Below, one piece after another: positions 23,821-33,466 of a DNA stretch of 64,000 nt (position 1 is its first letter; every line of letters starts with the position of its first letter). Both the position numbers and the translations under genes were made by a program. Under the pieces are notes generated by a model. That model was not told the origin of the DNA, did no database searches, and was given only the letters and a program-made list of their open reading frames with translations. Source of the stretch: Mitragyna speciosa (Eukaryota; Streptophyta; Magnoliopsida; Gentianales; Rubiaceae); contig CM045569.1 in assembly GCA_024721245.1 (NCBI GenBank), positions 4,110,287 through 4,174,286 on the forward strand, written 5' to 3'.

Positions 23821-25052
23821 ATTTATGTGTCAGTCAGAAAATGCTACAATGACTTGCGTTATAAAAATGACTAGTAAATTTTCTCAAATGAAAAATAAAT
23901 AAATTTTATTTAAAAAATAATAAATTGTAATACGGCTTAGTTAGCGTACCACTATTTATTGTTTACATGAAATTTAGGACACTAGCGTTCAAACGCTGCA
24001 TCATCCAACCACAAAACAAAAAAAAAAAAAAGTAAGTTTTTGTAAGAAAATCATAAGTTACTAAATAATCTTGTCATTTTTTTTTTTTTGTTGAGAAAAC
24101 TTACCATTTTCTTAGTAACGCAATTTAGCAGAATATTTTCTTGAAATTTAATTGCCTTTCCAGAAATAAAACCGGCATATTCTCATGCATCATGCATGTC
24201 ATATGCATGAAAATTCTAATGTCAGAACAATATGACATTTTTTTCTGCTTTTTTTTAACACTTTTTTTTTTTATATTTGTAATCAGAACTTAACGGAAAG
24301 GAACAGTTATCTGACTGCCATATTTGTATATTTTGTCACACAATCTTGCATGTTGTCATGTGTTTGCTTATACCGTCAAGGGGTGTAGCCATGTGACAAC
24401 ACGAACTGTGTAAAAGAAGAGCCAAACTCGACATATATGTTGCTAACGAGGATTACTAAGCTAATCAGACCCCATGTCAATTGCTTACATGTTCTTTTAT
24501 GGTTTAAGATGACTTTAATAAGTATCTAGATATTTGAGGTTGAATACTAAGCTATCTATGGATAGTAAAATTATGTTATTATGAAACTTGAGCATGCCTA
24601 TTTTCTTTTTCTGGGGTGTTAGAGAGGTGACGAGGTTTATACTTGTGTTAATAGATCATGGATTGTGATAAGAAGATTGCTAACTACTAAGTTTTGATCC
24701 TAATTAACCTCAAGATGCCGATGTTTATGCTAGTTAAAAGTAAATTTTTGGAAAGTTGGATTCGTTAACTTATAGTGTTTCATAGATGTATGGACGTAAA
24801 AATATTAAGCACAGTACTTGCGCCTTTCTTTTTTGTGCAACAAATCATTCAGCAGAAAGAAATTTTTGTGCAACATAATCTAACATGCTGCAACAGCTTC
24901 ATCTAATATTATATCATATATATTAGCTCCATAAGATTTTTATTTTTCATTAATGGATATTTCTTAATTCCTGAACGCTCATTTGTAATCCTTTGCATGT
25001 TGTTTGTATGTAGGTGTTGGCAGCTTAGATATGTGCAATTAGGAGAAGAATT

Positions 25053-25081
25053 CATTATCATCCTTGCTCAGGATGATAATG
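25053..25081. repeat. Perfect 12-bp hairpin
   Basis: CATTATCATCCT, loop TGCTC, AGGATGATAATG. It stands out because the stem is perfect and the flanks are unrelated. Could be a footprint or an RNA hairpin; too short for a miRNA precursor. Confidence 0.75.
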
Positions 25082-25236
25082 GTGACAATCTAGGATAACT
25101 CTTTTAACTTTAAATTCTATTATGTTATAGTTTAGGATTCCCTATTTCTGATTGTTTTGAGCATTTATTCCACTATGATGGCTTCACTTTCATAACTGCT
25201 CATACCAATGATACTACCTAATTTTTGGTTAAACCT

Positions 25237-25339
25237 CCCCCCCCCCCCCACCCCCCCCTCTTTCTCCCCCCTCTTTTCTCTTCTTTTCTCTCCCTCCCTC
25301 CCTCTCCCTGTTTCCCCTCCCAAAAGGGGAACAAAAAAG
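25237..25339. repeat. Poly(C)/CT-rich tract
   Basis: Two C runs split by one A (25237-25258) followed by a CT-rich low-complexity tract to about 25320. Confidence 0.85.
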
Positions 25340-25771
25340 TTTGCTCTCTCCTTTTGAAGATGGGAACTTATACTGATTGATGTTTACAAGCTCAATTTAT
25401 ATGGAGCTCAATCAAGAAAGATTAAGGTCCAAGATTAGGCTGGGGCAAGTGGAATCACGTGATGTGCAGCTTCTCAAGCAAGTAACACTTGTCAAAGTGT
25501 CAAGCTAATCAAGAAAAATCTAATTCTTTTTCTGTCACTTATATTTTATATACTGCCAAATTGTCAAATGTTAACAAGCTGATCAAGTTAATTAAACTTC
25601 CTTGTACAATTACAATGTGACATCAATCATGATCAGTATTCAGTCAAACGTGTTAAAGAACAATTTGATCTCCCGTGATTGAACCTCCCATATTGTCTTA
25701 AATTAAGCACAATGCTCTTGCCCTGTTCACAGTATTCTATGCCAAAGTACTAACATTTACATCCAATTGAC

Positions 25772-25928
25772 ATAAGCAATATCAAGGATTATGTATAAGA
25801 TTCAAACCTAGATTAGATATCATTAGTCTATATTTTCATGTCTAAGTACATAAGCAATACCAAGGAAGGATATTGTACAAGATGCAAACATAGATTATAT
25901 TTCATTGGTCTGTATTTTCATGTCTTAA
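25772..25928. repeat. About 79-bp tandem duplication
   Basis: CATAAGCAATATCAAGGA... at 25772 is repeated as CATAAGCAATACCAAGGA... from about 25851; both units end TATTTTCATGTCT. Several substitutions separate the copies. Confidence 0.8.
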
Positions 25929-26571
25929 GTTTATAACAATTGCAATTGGTTAGATATCCCCCCTTTTGGATTTGCTAACATCTTTGTACTCATTGTGCAG
26001 TTTTTGCTGCTTGTATCGAATTCTGTCTTACATTAAAATAAACATTAATAATTTACGTAAAAGATTTGGATTATAGCATGAACATTTTGTGTTGTTAATA
26101 CAAATTCATCATTTTTGTTCTCATCTATTTTAACCAAGATGATCAAAATCCATAAACCAAATGTGCAATGACTTGTTCAAGGGAGTGATTGAGGTATAAA
26201 ATACTTTTAGAAAAGTATAAAATATAAAGTTACTAAGTTACTCCTTACTATTGTTGGAGTATAGTTCAAGAAACACTCTAAAAGATTCTAAATTCTTTTT
26301 TTTTATTGGTTTAAAGTAGAATTTAAGTCCCCTTGCAAAGCAAAAGGAGAAAATAGAGGGTTCCAAAGTCGTATTAGAGAATTTATGTTTAACTAGCTAA
26401 TGTTCGTTTCATCTTAGCTACTTTTTTTTTTTTTTTTTAAGGAAAAGGATTCCCTAATTATAAAATTATTATCTAGGAAAAAGCAAAAAGATGATGACAC
26501 GCCCATGGAAGCCCAAGAACGACTTCGTTTCTCAGATTTGGGCTATTTGAAATTTTAGTAAAAGTAGATTT

Positions 26572-26756
26572 CTTTTAGTGGACCGTTTACTGGGGATTAG
26601 CCCATGACGAATGTTTCACAAGCTAAAAATCTCTTTTAGGGGATTGTTTTCTAGGGTTTTTGCCCATGACGCATGCTTCACAGGCTCAAATTCTCTTTTA
26701 GGGGATAGTTTTCTGGGGTTTTAGCCCATGATGCATGCTTCACAGGCCCAAATTCT
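26572..26756. repeat. Three tandem 62-bp units
   Basis: Units at 26572-26632, 26633-26694 and 26695-26756, each starting CTTTTAG and holding GCCCATGA and TTCACA. Units 2 and 3 are about 90% alike; unit 1 is more diverged. Confidence 0.85.
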
Positions 26757-26986
26757 ATTAAACTATAAACGTATTTTTTTGCTATGAAGAAACTAACTTA
26801 ATATACATACATAGATGTTTTCCTAGTTTCATACTAGTTTTTGCGAAGGTAGCTGAAAAATATTCCACATTTCCATATTGTCAAGCAACAAAAGTGCGCG
26901 AGTCGAATGCTAGAAGCTAAATGTATAGTGCATTATCGTCCACTTTCTGATATCATGTCAACGGTCTAAATTAACTCTAAACCAAA

Positions 26987-27008
26987 ACAAAAACAAAAAA
27001 AAAAAAAC
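26987..27008 (+). mobile_element. Micro poly(A) insertion with 14-bp duplication
   Basis: AACTCTAAACCAAA occurs at 26973-26986 and 27009-27022, separated by an A-rich stretch with three C interruptions. Fits the same class as the other micro-insertions, though simple slippage is possible. Confidence 0.4.
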
Positions 27009-27219
27009 AACTCTAAACCAAACATATACCGACTACATCTTATTATCTCTCATGAGTTCCCATCCCTTGAAAACCTAAACATATGAGCCCTACTACTCCG
27101 GCTAGTACGAATAATATTGAGGTGGGAGTAATAGAAATCATTTGTTTTAGCTTTTTGATACCAAAAGTCCCTACACCAATTACAACAAGTATCGGATGTT
27201 GAAGAGAGTATAGGCTCAT

Positions 27220-27240
27220 CCCCCCCCCCCCCCCCCCCCC
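27220..27240. repeat. Poly(C) run, 21 bases
   Basis: An uninterrupted run of C followed by TTCCTCGGG. Confidence 0.9.
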
Positions 27241-27590
27241 TTCCTCGGGAATGGGCTTAAGCCCACAAATCTAGCAGATTCTTTTCTGATGGGTTTGAAG
27301 CTTATGAAAAATCTATGATGGGCAGTGAAATACATCTATTCCTCTTTAACCAAATCTGGTATAAGCTGCAGATCAAATAGAACTGGGCTTCCAAAAGTGG
27401 ACTTACAAGGCCCTAAAGAATTGGACCCGGCAGCTTGTAGTGTAGTGGTACAATTTAGACGGAGAAATAGTGTAATTTTATGGCTAAGATTAACCGCTAA
27501 AATAACCCTTTTTTTAAGTTTTTTCTTTTTCTTTATGTTCTCTTTGTTTGCCCCCTTTTTACGAAGTTGTAGAATTTTTGTTTACTTTTT

Positions 27591-27780
27591 TTGTTTACTT
27601 TTTAATTTGTCATTTGAATTAAAAAGTTTCTTTCATCGACATTTAAAGTATGAAATAAGACCCAAAATGCCATATATTTTCTTTACTTTTTTGACTTTTT
27701 AATATGTCATTTGAATATAAAACTTTCTTTAATTGGCATTTAAAGTCTGAAAAAGAGACCCAATATGCAATGTATTTTCC
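27591..27780. repeat. About 108-bp diverged tandem duplication
   Basis: Two AT-rich units that share TTACTTTTTTG, TGTCATTTGAAT, TTTCTTT, GACATTTAAAGT/GGCATTTAAAGT and GACCCAA. Non-coding. Confidence 0.65.
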
Positions 27781-29412
27781 CACAGCCAGACGTGTGTCAC
27801 TTGTGGAATTATATGATCATCTTACATTTTGAATATGCACAAACACGTGGTTAGATGCAAAGTATATGTTAAAAAAAAAAAATGAACGTACCATTTTTAT
27901 TATTACGATCTCCATTTTTTTTTTTTGGGCCAGAACACTAAATGTGAGATAAATCGTAATATACTATACTCTATATAGCAATTTAAAACTACTTATTAGT
28001 TAAATTTTGTTGGAAATTTGAAGACAAGGCAAGAAACATATATTATGTCTTACTTTTGTCCTTTAGTTGCTAATTCAAATAATCAATAGTTTAGATGACA
28101 AAAATCGTTTTTATCTAAAGATCAATTGTAAATATAAAAAAGTAGGAAAACTTATGTACTATGTACATAACAAAATGTTGAAAATCGTTTTTAATGATAT
28201 GTTGCCCATGCATATAGCAATAATAAATTTTATTTTTCCAATTGACACATTTAACTGTTTGGTGGCTAGTCCTATTCTGCTCTTGTTTCATTTACAAACA
28301 AGAAAATCTTGGTTAAATATTGCGCATGCAAATGGTGCCCTAAGCATCATCATTAGGAAATGTTGATTGAGACAGAGAGAAAGAGACATTTTATTTAATT
28401 ATTTATTAAGCCCTTTTGTCTTATTAATTCACTTTTTTTGAAAACATGGTTGACGTATTTTCTTTTTACGTCTCTTATTCGAATCCAAGTTTGTATGCGC
28501 CACACACATGGTCTCCCCTCCCAAATCTGAGAAATAGCTGTTTCTTGAAGCAAATACTTGTACAAAAGAATTTCTAGTTAGATACATATGTTATTTGTAT
28601 ACATCTAGAAACAAGTGTCATCCACCAAAGTCTACAAGGAATTGAGAATTGGAGGATAAAATGTCTAATTTAAAAAGCTTTAGAGGGGCAAAATTCTAAT
28701 TATTAATAGGTATATAATTGGAACTTTAATTTTGCTAGCACAAATGTTTGGAAAGTTGCACCGACCGTCATGCCTGTAAGTCTTACATATTGAATAGTAT
28801 ATTCAAAGGACAAGAGTTGCATATCCAATATGGAATCGTATGCAAGACTTTAGGTGAACATTGTCATGATGAACTTGACTTGATTATTTTTACTTAGTTG
28901 CTAGATCCAAAAGTTACTTAAATTGTGCAAAATTTTAACTCCACAACTACTATATTTTTTAATCTGTTAGCTTAAAATAAAAAAAAACGAAAATCAGTTT
29001 ACATTTGCCATGTTACATACGTATAAAATTTTCAGCAATACTCGTATTATGAAGAATGCGAAAGCTGAAAGAATGATTATTGTAGAAGCATGGATTGACT
29101 GAGTGGACCTGCTCTTCAGATGAGCAGATAGAATGTGAAGATCACTATTCAGACAAGCAAATATTGAATAGAGTAAAAACTTGGTAATGAATTTCTGCAA
29201 AATAGAACAGAGGTGAGGTGCAGAATGTAGTCCCTGGGTCATTCCAATGATCAAGTCAGAACCCAATGATATAAGCAGAATAAATTTAACTAATTTAATA
29301 GTTGAGAGTCATTAGAAGACTCTCACTTACCTAATAATGGAATTAGATGTTTATAGATAATCTATGCAAATTATGACTTTAGATAAAGTGGAGTAACTCT
29401 AATTTTAATTTA

Positions 29413-30224
29413 GGGATAATTTCACATAACTCCCCTGAGGTATCGTATTTATATGTAGTTCTCTATTGGTTTGAATAATTACACCTACACTTCCTACTTT
29501 ACTTGGATGAGTAACAAAAATATGTCCATTGTGCTTCGTTAGGGGAAAAAACCAATTGTATATCCTGAAATACCCCTCTATGAATTTTTTAAAGCAAATT
29601 GAAAATCTTTGAAGATAATCCCAGCCCTTTAAATTTTTATAGAAAAAATAAAAAGCTTTACAAATATAATTGTTTATCCACGCCAGTTGCACCCTTCCCC
29701 ATTGTTGATGAGCTCTTGTAGGCATCACCGCGACGATGGTGATAGATAGAGCACCACCAACATTATTTTTTATATAAAAAATGAAAAATGGTCAAACACA
29801 TAGATCATAAACAAACAAAATGTCTCTTTTTCTCTTTCTCTCAACTTCTTCCACTTTTTATGTTCTTTTTTCACAACTCCTTCCCTATACCCTTTACAGA
29901 AATCAGCCTTTAAAATGCCCAACCTTTAAAAAAAATGAATGAGGGGAAGGAGATATATGATTAAGTTGAGGAAAGGGGTTGATTTAGGGTTGAAGATAAT
30001 GTTTTGGAAGGAGGAGACTTGGAGAACGAAAACCAGGAGGAGTTATCGGTGGAGATTAATTCTTTTTCTTGTTTTATTTTAATTTTCACATATGCAAGTA
30101 AAAAGATTTGTCAAGGTTATTTTAGTCATTTTACATAGTTAGGGGAGGCATGTATAATTCCCAAAACCTCAGGGGAACTAGATGCAATAGTCAGAAAATT
30201 CAAGGATTTGTTTGAAATTATTCC
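29413..30224. mobile_element. Mutator-like MITE, 812 bp
   Basis: Left end GGGATAATTTCACATAACTC and the reverse complement of the right end GGAATAATTTCAAACAAATC form a terminal inverted repeat; both subterminal parts hold CCCCTGAGGT. Flanking 9-mers TTTAATTTA (29404-29412) and TTTGATCTA (30225-30233) match at 7 of 9 positions, as expected for an aged 9-bp Mutator target duplication. No transposase is visible. Related half-elements lie at 50511 and 55748. Confidence 0.7.
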
Positions 30225-32240
30225 TTTGATCTATTGGATAAAGGAAAGCACTATTAAATGGCATGTGCAACCTTTTTATTATTTAGCATTTAAAAGATGC
30301 CATATTTAGCATTTACATGATGCCACATGTCGTTATTTTATTGGTTGGTATATCATGCTACAACAAGTATCAAAGAAGCAAATGTCAAAAAACAACAAAA
30401 CAACCGGACATTTGCCTGTTGCCAAATTTCAAGCTAAACAAAACTTTTGATGGTCTCGTGGAATTATAAAAATTCCTTTATAATCTAAAATGTTGAAATC
30501 AAGGGTAACAAATCATTGGTTAATTACTCAATCATTAGTTGAACTACATGCAAGTACATTTCTTGATGCTCTAAACTAGCCATTGTCAACATCATTTTAT
30601 TCTTTACCTATATCCATTTCTTCATGCAGATTCTTTGTTTATTATTTTTTGCATGCTAATTAATTTATTATTCTCTTCAATGTTGAGGGCTCGAATAAAC
30701 AAATGATATATGTTGCTAAATGCCTACTAATGGGACTAGTCAGATAAATATTATTTGTTAATAAATCTGTAGTGGGATTTTATTTAACTTTTTTCGAATG
30801 GAATAATTAATTAAGAGGGCTGTTTACTCATTCCACGAGGTTGTTCTCATTGGCATTGGCAATTACGAAAGCAATAGATGTGGGCTTACACCACTAATAG
30901 GTGCATTCAAGGTCACGAGAGATATAAAAATTATTTTTGTTAAGCTTTTTGACAAAATCTGGTTTTTGGCAAATGGAATTAGAATAGAATTAGACTTCTT
31001 CAGTCAAGTTGAATTCTGACCTCTAATTTTTATGGAATAAAAATATGCACTACTCTTGCAGGTATTGGTGAAATTCTATTCAAAGGGTGGATCTTTTCAT
31101 TTGCGTCACAACAAGTGTGCAACTTTTTGGCAAAGATTATATTGTGAAACTGTATATATTTGAGATTGTTTGTTAAAAGAAAAATACCAATTTTGTGTTA
31201 AAAGAAAACACATTATTAATATAGGAGCATATATGATTATTTGTTTGGATACAAAAGTTGTCATTTATCTACCACATATATATATAGGTTGCAATACTTT
31301 CAAACCAATCTAGTTATTTATCGAGTTTGTCATTTATTTGCTACTGGAGCAAACTATTTTGCATCCTTGATGTGAATGCTAAACTTGCTGTGACTGTTTT
31401 GGATGTTATTACCTACTCATTATTGGGAAAAAAAAATTTATTGGTCATGTAGAAAAAAACCTCAGGATTAATAGGGTGCTATCATATGCATTATTTGAAA
31501 TCGAATGTTTTAGTAGCAAGCTACCATAGGAACTTCTTGATGCTAAAGAGAAAAATGAGGGACAAAATTGAAGTTTTTAATTGTCGATTGCTTTGACCTT
31601 TTTATGATTTTTTTAAACTTTTTTGGATCAGATTCAGAAAATAACCTATTTAAACGTCCACTTCAATAATATTAAATTGAGTTAAATTTTGTGGCTATGA
31701 AATTGTTTCTTATAAACCACCTTGATATGGTGATGGGTTTGACATAGACCCCAATCTTGACATACTTATATGCTGTTTTAATCTTCTAAAGCTACATTTA
31801 TGCTCAAAATATTTTTTTAGCATGCAGTACTATAATTTGATACAAATTAACTGAAAAATATTTATATAAGTATCATATTTTATAAACATTTCCAATTTCC
31901 TATTGTGAGTTATTATTGAATTAAGTACTAAAAAATTACAGATTTAGATTATTTATATAATTACTTGTACAAAGTGTGATTCAGGATGGAAAGGTGTTAT
32001 TGCTTTGAAGCATCTAAAATTGTTAGCTTTGACTTTCCATTGTGACTGCCTGCCATTTATTATCAGGAAATAAGTCTTGCCTTGATGTAAATGCCATGTT
32101 TCATATGCAAGAAAAGAAAGGAAATGACATCACCTCCAAAATCACTGTGCTTAAGCCATCACGTCCACAGAAATGCGCTTCAGGCTGAAGAACAAACAAA
32201 ATCCAATACTACTTCAGCTCTTATTACATAATTGTAGAGC
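30225..32240. other. Spacer
   Basis: No gene, RNA gene or clear transposon end was recognised in this AT-rich 2-kb stretch. Confidence 0.5.
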
Positions 32241-32411
32241 CTTCGTTATTTGTTTGGTTTTGTTTTTTAAAAATATATTTTTAAAAAATGTTATACATGT
32301 TTCTAATTAAATTTTTATTTCAAAAATATATTTATCGAGAAAAATCTTTAAAACTGTTACAGTAATATTTTCTAAAAACATATCTAAAAAAACAACCATA
32401 CACACAGAGTC
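32241..32411. mobile_element. MITE-like unit A
   Basis: TTTGTTTGGTTTTG... to ...CAACCATACACACAGAGTC; about 70-75% like unit B, directly adjoining it. Its left end is not sharply defined. Confidence 0.45.
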
Positions 32412-32413
32412 AA

Positions 32414-32585
32414 GGGCTGTGTTTGTTTGGTCGTATTTTTTAAAAAACATATTTTTTCGAAAGTTCAAACACGTTTTTTAATCAACTTGTTATCTCACAA
32501 ATACATTTATTAAGACTAATCTTTAAATTTAATACAGTAATATTTCTTAAAGAATACTCTAAAAAACAACCATGCAAACGGAGTC
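32414..32585. mobile_element. MITE-like unit B, 172 bp
   Basis: Starts GGGCTGTGTTTGTTTGG; the reverse complement of its end starts GACTCCGTTTGCATGG, giving an imperfect terminal inverted repeat running into T-rich sequence. A third relative occurs at 49301-49470. No clear target duplication. Confidence 0.55.
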
Positions 32586-32684
32586 TTTTGCCAAAAAAAA
32601 TGAAAAAAAAAGAATAGTAATATTAAAAACAATTATTATACAGACAAAGCATGAAAAGGTAAAAGAAGTTCCAAAGCCATCGCG

Positions 32685-32690
32685 TTGACC
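32685..32690 (+). promoter_or_regulatory. W-box core upstream of ERF gene
   Basis: TTGACC, the WRKY-binding core, 240 bp upstream of the ERF start at 32930. Motif match only. Confidence 0.35.
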
Positions 32691-32788
32691 ATCCTGATGA
32701 TACATTGCATTCGTTGTAGCTTAGTCTTTATCGGACTTTCTTTACAACGTGTGAAGTGAAGACCAGAAATTCTGGTACATTCGATTAT

Positions 32789-32796
32789 CCACGTGG
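32789..32796 (+). promoter_or_regulatory. G-box upstream of ERF gene
   Basis: CCACGTGG, a perfect palindromic G-box, 134 bp upstream of the ATG and about 60 bp before the TATA box, a typical place for bHLH/bZIP control. Confidence 0.5.
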
Positions 32797-32853
32797 CAAT
32801 ATAACGACCTTCCCTCGATCCAACCTCAGCACGTTTTGAATATTTTGCGATCC

Positions 32854-32863
32854 TATATAAATA
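32854..32863 (+). promoter_or_regulatory. TATA box of ERF gene 1
   Basis: TATATAAATA, 67-76 bases before the ATG at 32930. This predicts a leader of about 40 bases. Its spacing to the ATG and the G-box just upstream make this the best-supported core promoter in the window. Confidence 0.65.
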
Positions 32864-32929
32864 GGAGAAACAGGTCAGTGTGCACTCTCAATCACCATAG
32901 AAAACAAACCTTAAAAGAAACGGCCAAAA

Positions 32930-33331
32930 ATGGAAGGAGGAGAACCCAAATATCGGGGAGTTCGGAAGCGTCCGTGGGGGAAATATGCAGCAGAAATCCG
33001 TGATTCTGCGAATCACGGAGCCCGGGTTTGGCTCGGAACGTTCAACACTGCGTTGGAGGCGGCCAGAGCTTATGATAGGGCGGCTTATGCAATGAGAGGA
33101 CATTTGGCCATCCTCAACTTCCCTGAGGAATATAATTTGCCAAGTAGCTCCTCCCATTTTGCTACCGCCGCCGCCTCGACGGCGGCTACTGCTTCAAGTT
33201 CTTCCAGTTCTTCCTCTACTCATAACCAAAGTCAGGCTAGTAGGGAGGGAGTTATTGAAATCCCGTATTTTGACAATAAGTTGCTAGAGGAGCTGCTTGG
33301 GGTGGATGAAACAAAAGAGAGACAAGATTGA
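32930..33331 (+). CDS. AP2/ERF transcription factor, group IX (ERF095-098 type), 133 aa
   Basis: Nuclear GCC-box-binding factor of the ethylene-response-factor family, small single-domain group IX (B3c) type. Intronless. The AP2 domain spans residues 8-65 (YRGVRKRPWGKYAAEIRD to GHLAILNFPEEY); the Ala in KYAAE and the Asp in EIRD mark ERF rather than DREB class. A Ser/Ala-rich linker (72-103) leads to a C-terminal VIEIPYFDNKLLEELLG, a diverged version of the EDLL activation motif, in which the usual FEYLDD is changed to IPYFDN. The start is the only ATG before the AP2 domain. It is normal in length for ERF096/098 relatives, which act in defence and stress signalling. A second member of the group faces it 3.3 kb away. 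A G-box and TATA box precede it, and a 23-base G run lies about 110 bp past its stop. Confidence 0.94.
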   Translation: MEGGEPKYRGVRKRPWGKYAAEIRDSANHGARVWLGTFNTALEAARAYDRAAYAMRGHLAILNFPEEYNLPSSSSHFATAAASTAATASSSSSSSSTHNQSQASREGVIEIPYFDNKLLEELLGVDETKERQD

Positions 33332-33433
33332 AGTTTCTTACTCTCTTCTCAATTTCTTTGAAGTTTAATTGCATTGGTATGTTGTTTTGGTTTTAAATTT
33401 TGAGGAATGACAACTGTTTTTTGGATTTCTTTT

Positions 33434-33443
<10 letters not shown>

Positions 33444-33464
<21 letters not shown>

Positions 33465-33466
33465 GG
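33444..33466. repeat. Poly(G) run, 23 bases
   Basis: Preceded by 15 T, in the presumed 3' untranslated region of ERF gene 1. Confidence 0.9.

Larger units (their letters stand above)
22521..29412. other. Gene-poor spacer
   Basis: No conserved reading frame or RNA gene recognised over about 6.9 kb. Contents noted separately: a micro-insertion at 23206, two perfect hairpins, poly(C) tracts, tandem repeats near 25.8, 26.6 and 27.6 kb. The minus-strand frame at 28994-29266 has hydrophobic stretches but no recognisable homology. Confidence 0.5.

Noticed and set aside
27430..27510. tRNA-like word TGTAGTGTAGTGG
   Set aside because: It resembles the D-arm of plant tRNA-Gly/Asp, but no acceptor stem, anticodon arm or T-loop follows at the right distances.
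27325..27702. 125-codon plus-strand frame
   Set aside because: Phe/Leu-rich translation of T-rich tandem repeats with no conserved motif.
28994..29266. 90-codon minus-strand frame with hydrophobic parts
   Set aside because: No recognisable domain, no promoter or splice support; left within the spacer note rather than called a gene.
32888..33157. 89-codon minus-strand frame over ERF gene 1
   Set aside because: Antisense shadow of the AP2 coding region.
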